A stretch of 8,628 nt of DNA from Tissierellia bacterium (GTDB lineage Bacteria > Bacillota_A > Clostridia > Tissierellales > Peptoniphilaceae). Each line of letters opens with the position of its first letter. Within the stretch, counting starts at the first letter, position 1. Below, piece after piece: positions 6,720-8,628 of the stretch. The stretch spans positions 1-8,628 of the forward strand of contig JAAYEN010000071.1 of assembly GCA_012728775.1 (NCBI GenBank), written 5' to 3'. The notes under the pieces are model-generated. The model did not search any database. It was not told the DNA's origin and saw nothing but the letters and a program-made list of their open reading frames with translations. A program made the translations under genes and the position numbers.

Positions 6720-6770
6720 AAATGCATTTTGAGGTTGAAACCAGCCTTAGAATGCATTTCTCTTTATTTT
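6720..6770. terminator. Bidirectional intrinsic terminator between convergent genes
   Basis: AAATGCATTTTGAGG (6720-6734) pairs with CCTTAGAATGCATTT (6745-6759): a 15-bp stem with two G-U pairs, extendable by two pairs into the ten-base loop. On the plus strand it is followed by TCTCTTTATTTTTC; on the minus strand by TTTTAGTTTTCG. It starts one base after the exporter 2 stop and lies just beyond the phosphatase stop (6764), so it can serve both operons. Confidence 0.85.
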
Positions 6771-7537
6771 TCATTTTCAATTAACTCTTTATAAACCTTC
6801 TCTGTACATAAGATAAAATTGCTATATCCACTGTTAATTTCTAAATTTTTTCCTTCTAGAGTTTTAAACACTAAGCCCATTTCTTTTGAAAATAAGAAAA
6901 ATGGAGAATAGTCCCAGGGACCTCCGTAGTAGTTTATATATCCACCTAGTCTACCTGAAACGACACGGCTTCCTTCTAAACCGCTTGTACCTACACTTCT
7001 CGTGGCGAAGGATTCCTTTATTATTTTGTCAAACAATTCTGGCATGTGAAGATACATCCTTCTTATATCTGTAGAAATCATAGATTCAAACAGGGATTTA
7101 TTTTCTATTTTTGGTAGTTTTTCTCCATTTAAAAATATTCCTTCATCTTTTATACCATGATATAAGTCATCCTTCGTTACTTCATAGATATAAGTGAGCA
7201 TGGGTTCTCCGTCTTCAAAATAGGATATTATTGTACAAAAGTCGTTTCTTTGTTTTACAAAATTAGCAGTACCATCAATTGGATCAATTACCCATAAATT
7301 CTTCGTATCATATTGGGCATCCACATCATAAGTTTCTTCTCCCAAAACTTCATGGTCAGGAAACTTTTCAAGAATTTTCTCTTTTAAAAATTCTTCAACT
7401 CCCTTATCTACTTCAGTTACTAAATCTCTTTCCCCTGATTTCTGTTCAATATCTACTATTTCTATTCCCCTAATTACATCAGGAATTGTTCTAATAATTT
7501 CTTGAATATATTTATCTAATTGTTTTATATGTTCCAT
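6764..7537 (-). CDS. Inositol-monophosphatase-family phosphatase
   Basis: 257 residues, the normal length for the Mg-dependent, Li-sensitive IMPase superfamily (SuhB/IMPase, CysQ and relatives), which hydrolyses phosphate monoesters such as inositol phosphate in the cytoplasm. Visible metal-site motifs: DLVTEVDK (38-45), GEE (66-68), WVIDPIDGTANF (82-93) with Asp85 and Asp88, and the C-terminal Asp209 in GGPWDYSP. The C-terminal motif departs from the usual WDxAAG...EAGG: here it is WDYSPFFLFSKEMG. The start is supported by GGGAGG about 6 bases upstream. It follows cbiJ by 48 bases and may share its transcript, but nothing in the sequence links it to cobalamin chemistry. Fructose-1,6-bisphosphatase or 3'-phosphoadenosine phosphatase activity cannot be excluded from sequence alone. 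Confidence 0.87.
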   Translation of the reverse strand: MEHIKQLDKYIQEIIRTIPDVIRGIEIVDIEQKSGERDLVTEVDKGVEEFLKEKILEKFPDHEVLGEETYDVDAQYDTKNLWVIDPIDGTANFVKQRNDFCTIISYFEDGEPMLTYIYEVTKDDLYHGIKDEGIFLNGEKLPKIENKSLFESMISTDIRRMYLHMPELFDKIIKESFATRSVGTSGLEGSRVVSGRLGGYINYYGGPWDYSPFFLFSKEMGLVFKTLEGKNLEINSGYSNFILCTEKVYKELIENEK

Positions 7538-7585
7538 TTATTCCTCCCAAATATCTTAACTTATATACTAACATATAAATTTAAA

Positions 7586-8317
7586 TTATTTGTAGATGAT
7601 TTCAAACATTTCCTCAATAAACTCATTAAAATTTTTACAGCTTTCTTTTTTACGGGTTATTACAAAAGATTTAATACCTAATTTTTCACAAGCTTCTATC
7701 TTTTTATCCGTTCCCCCTGCTTCTCCACTATCTTTCATAACAACTGCATCTACTTTAAAAAATTTATAAAACTCCATGTCTAGTTCTTTGGTAAAGGGCC
7801 CTACCATCGCCACAATGTCTTTTATATGAACTCCCAAATTATTTAGCTTAGCTACGCTATCTACCATAGGTAAAATTCTATAAATAAATCTATTGCCACC
7901 TCGCACCTTTTCAAAATCTTCTACCCTATTAGAGCCCGTGGTCATAAGTACAGTTCCCTTATATTCCATTAAAAAAGCAAAACATTCTTCGTAGGTGCAA
8001 AATTCTATAGTGTTTTTTCCAAATTCTGTAACATTTCTTTCAAATCGATAATATTCAATACCTTCATCTTTACATGCTTTTTTTGCATTATGGGATACAT
8101 TTACAGCAAAAGGATGGGTAAGGTCTATTACCAAATGGATTTTTTCTGATTTAATAAATTCTTTCATCTGATTAAAATCCATGCGTTTGTAATGATAGTT
8201 CTCTCCAGTATAATAATTGAGCCCTTCCTTGGTGCCCAAAGTTATTATATGGGGAGTATCTCCAAGCCTTTTGGAAAAGCATTCACCTTCACTAGTTCCT
8301 CCAATTATCCATATCAT
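7586..8317 (-). CDS. cbiJ: Cobalt-precorrin-6A reductase (CbiJ/CobK)
   Basis: 243 residues, typical length for CbiJ/CobK, the NAD(P)H-dependent enzyme that reduces precorrin-6A or its cobalt form during corrin ring synthesis in the cytoplasm. Recognised from the nucleotide-binding opening MIWIIGGTSEG (1-11), DLTHPFAVNVSHNA (65-78), TTGSN (126-130), RILP (147-150), GPF (173-175) and KDSGEAGGTDKKIEA (195-209), in the family's order. The ATG overlaps the stop of the upstream methyltransferase as ATGA, with AGGGG about 9 bases before it. I use cbiJ rather than cobK because the organism looks like an anaerobe using the early-cobalt route; that choice is inference. It appears to be the last corrin gene of the operon in this window. 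Confidence 0.92.
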   Translation of the reverse strand: MIWIIGGTSEGECFSKRLGDTPHIITLGTKEGLNYYTGENYHYKRMDFNQMKEFIKSEKIHLVIDLTHPFAVNVSHNAKKACKDEGIEYYRFERNVTEFGKNTIEFCTYEECFAFLMEYKGTVLMTTGSNRVEDFEKVRGGNRFIYRILPMVDSVAKLNNLGVHIKDIVAMVGPFTKELDMEFYKFFKVDAVVMKDSGEAGGTDKKIEACEKLGIKSFVITRKKESCKNFNEFIEEMFEIIYK

Positions 8318-8628
8318 ATATCATAACCCCTAGGAGTAATCATATATCCATCTTCCACATATGTGGTTTTATTCCCAATGATTAAAATAGTCTTCATATC
8401 TACAATTTCATAATCTACGGAACCCAACGTGGTTATATTGATTTTAGTTTCTGATCTTCCTGAATTTCTTATTATTCCAACTGGTGTAGATTCAGATTTA
8501 TGTTTAAGCATAATTTCCACAGCTTCTCGTAGATGTTCTGAACGTTCCTTGGATTTTGGGTTATAAAGGGCGATTACAAAATCTCCTTGACTTGCCAAAT
8601 CCACTCTTTTCAAAATCAAATCCCAAGA
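8314..8628 (-). CDS. cbiH: Precorrin-3B C17-methyltransferase (CbiH/CobJ), C-terminal part only
   Basis: The last 104 residues of a larger protein; the reading frame is open to the right edge, so the gene continues outside the window. The visible part starts SWDLILKRVDLASQGDFVIALYNPKSKERSEHL in pieces that match the CbiH/CobJ family: a W-x-x-I-x-x-R helix, DFVIALYNPKS, GIIRNSGR, and the closing VDMKTILIIGNKTTY and ITPRGY. The enzyme uses S-adenosylmethionine to methylate C17 and drives ring contraction in cobalamin synthesis. A TTG at 8619 could look like a start, but the family sequence continues upstream of it, so it is internal. The gene overlaps cbiJ by 4 bp, consistent with co-translation. 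Whether it is a stand-alone CbiH or part of a fusion (for example with CbiG) cannot be seen here. Confidence 0.9.
   Translation of the reverse strand, partial: SWDLILKRVDLASQGDFVIALYNPKSKERSEHLREAVEIMLKHKSESTPVGIIRNSGRSETKINITTLGSVDYEIVDMKTILIIGNKTTYVEDGYMITPRGYDI

Noticed and set aside
6536..6794. Small open frames on both strands across the exporter 2 end and the terminator
   Set aside because: They run through the strong hairpin terminator and conserved ABC codons and have no family resemblance.
6886..7074. Plus-strand open frame inside the phosphatase gene
   Set aside because: Antisense shadow of the IMPase-family gene; the same applies to 7279-7473.
7538..7585. Cobalamin riboswitch or independent promoter between cbiJ and the phosphatase
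   Set aside because: Forty-eight bases is far too short for a cobalamin riboswitch, and no convincing -35/-10 pair is present among the AT-rich hexamers.
8314..8619. A complete ~101-residue gene starting at TTG 8619
   Set aside because: Codons before the TTG (S-W-D) continue the CbiH/CobJ family sequence, so it is the C-terminal end of a gene cut by the window edge, not a small gene or pseudogene.

Overview
The window is strongly AT-rich and densely coded, with short gaps, ATGA stop/start overlaps and strong AAAGGAGG-type ribosome binding sites. Together with a DUF4330 protein, an anaerobic-style cobalamin pair (CbiH/CbiJ) and tandem clostridial-type ABC half-exporters, this suggests a low-GC Firmicute, most likely a Clostridia (perhaps the Tissierellales or a neighbouring anaerobic order). 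That placement is inferred from style and gene families; there is no rRNA or marker gene here.

Left block, minus strand, 1-1670: a GT4-family glycosyltransferase overlaps a DUF4330 membrane-anchored protein by 4 bp. Ten bases further on is the start of a third, hydrophobic gene that leaves the window at the left edge. This looks like the head of a surface-polysaccharide operon.

Central block, plus strand, 1776-6760: a self-contained regulator/exporter cassette. A near-consensus sigma-A promoter (1800-1828) is embedded in repeated ATATCTAA boxes, probably operators. It drives a 385-residue regulator with a C-terminal ArsR-type winged helix and a large unrecognised N-terminal region, then two overlapping ABC half-exporters (TMD-NBD, about 630 and 603 aa) that should form a heterodimer. 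A strong bidirectional hairpin terminator closes the cassette. The likely logic is that the regulator represses its own operon and releases it when its N-terminal region senses a ligand, possibly the exported compound.

Right block, minus strand, 6764-8628: an inositol-monophosphatase-family phosphatase converges on the cassette. Upstream of it are CbiJ/CobK (cobalt-precorrin-6A reductase) and the C-terminal part of CbiH/CobJ (precorrin-3B C17-methyltransferase), overlapping by 4 bp and continuing off the right edge. These look like the end of a cobalamin biosynthesis operon.

The most interesting part is the central cassette: a large one-component ArsR-type sensor of unknown ligand, an exporter pair in which both Walker B glutamates are kept but one Walker A has Asn for the second Gly, and unusually regular operator-like repeats. 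No gap exceeds 300 bases; the longest (1671-1883) holds the two divergent promoters and the repeats. I saw no tRNA, rRNA, CRISPR array, insertion sequence or att-like site.
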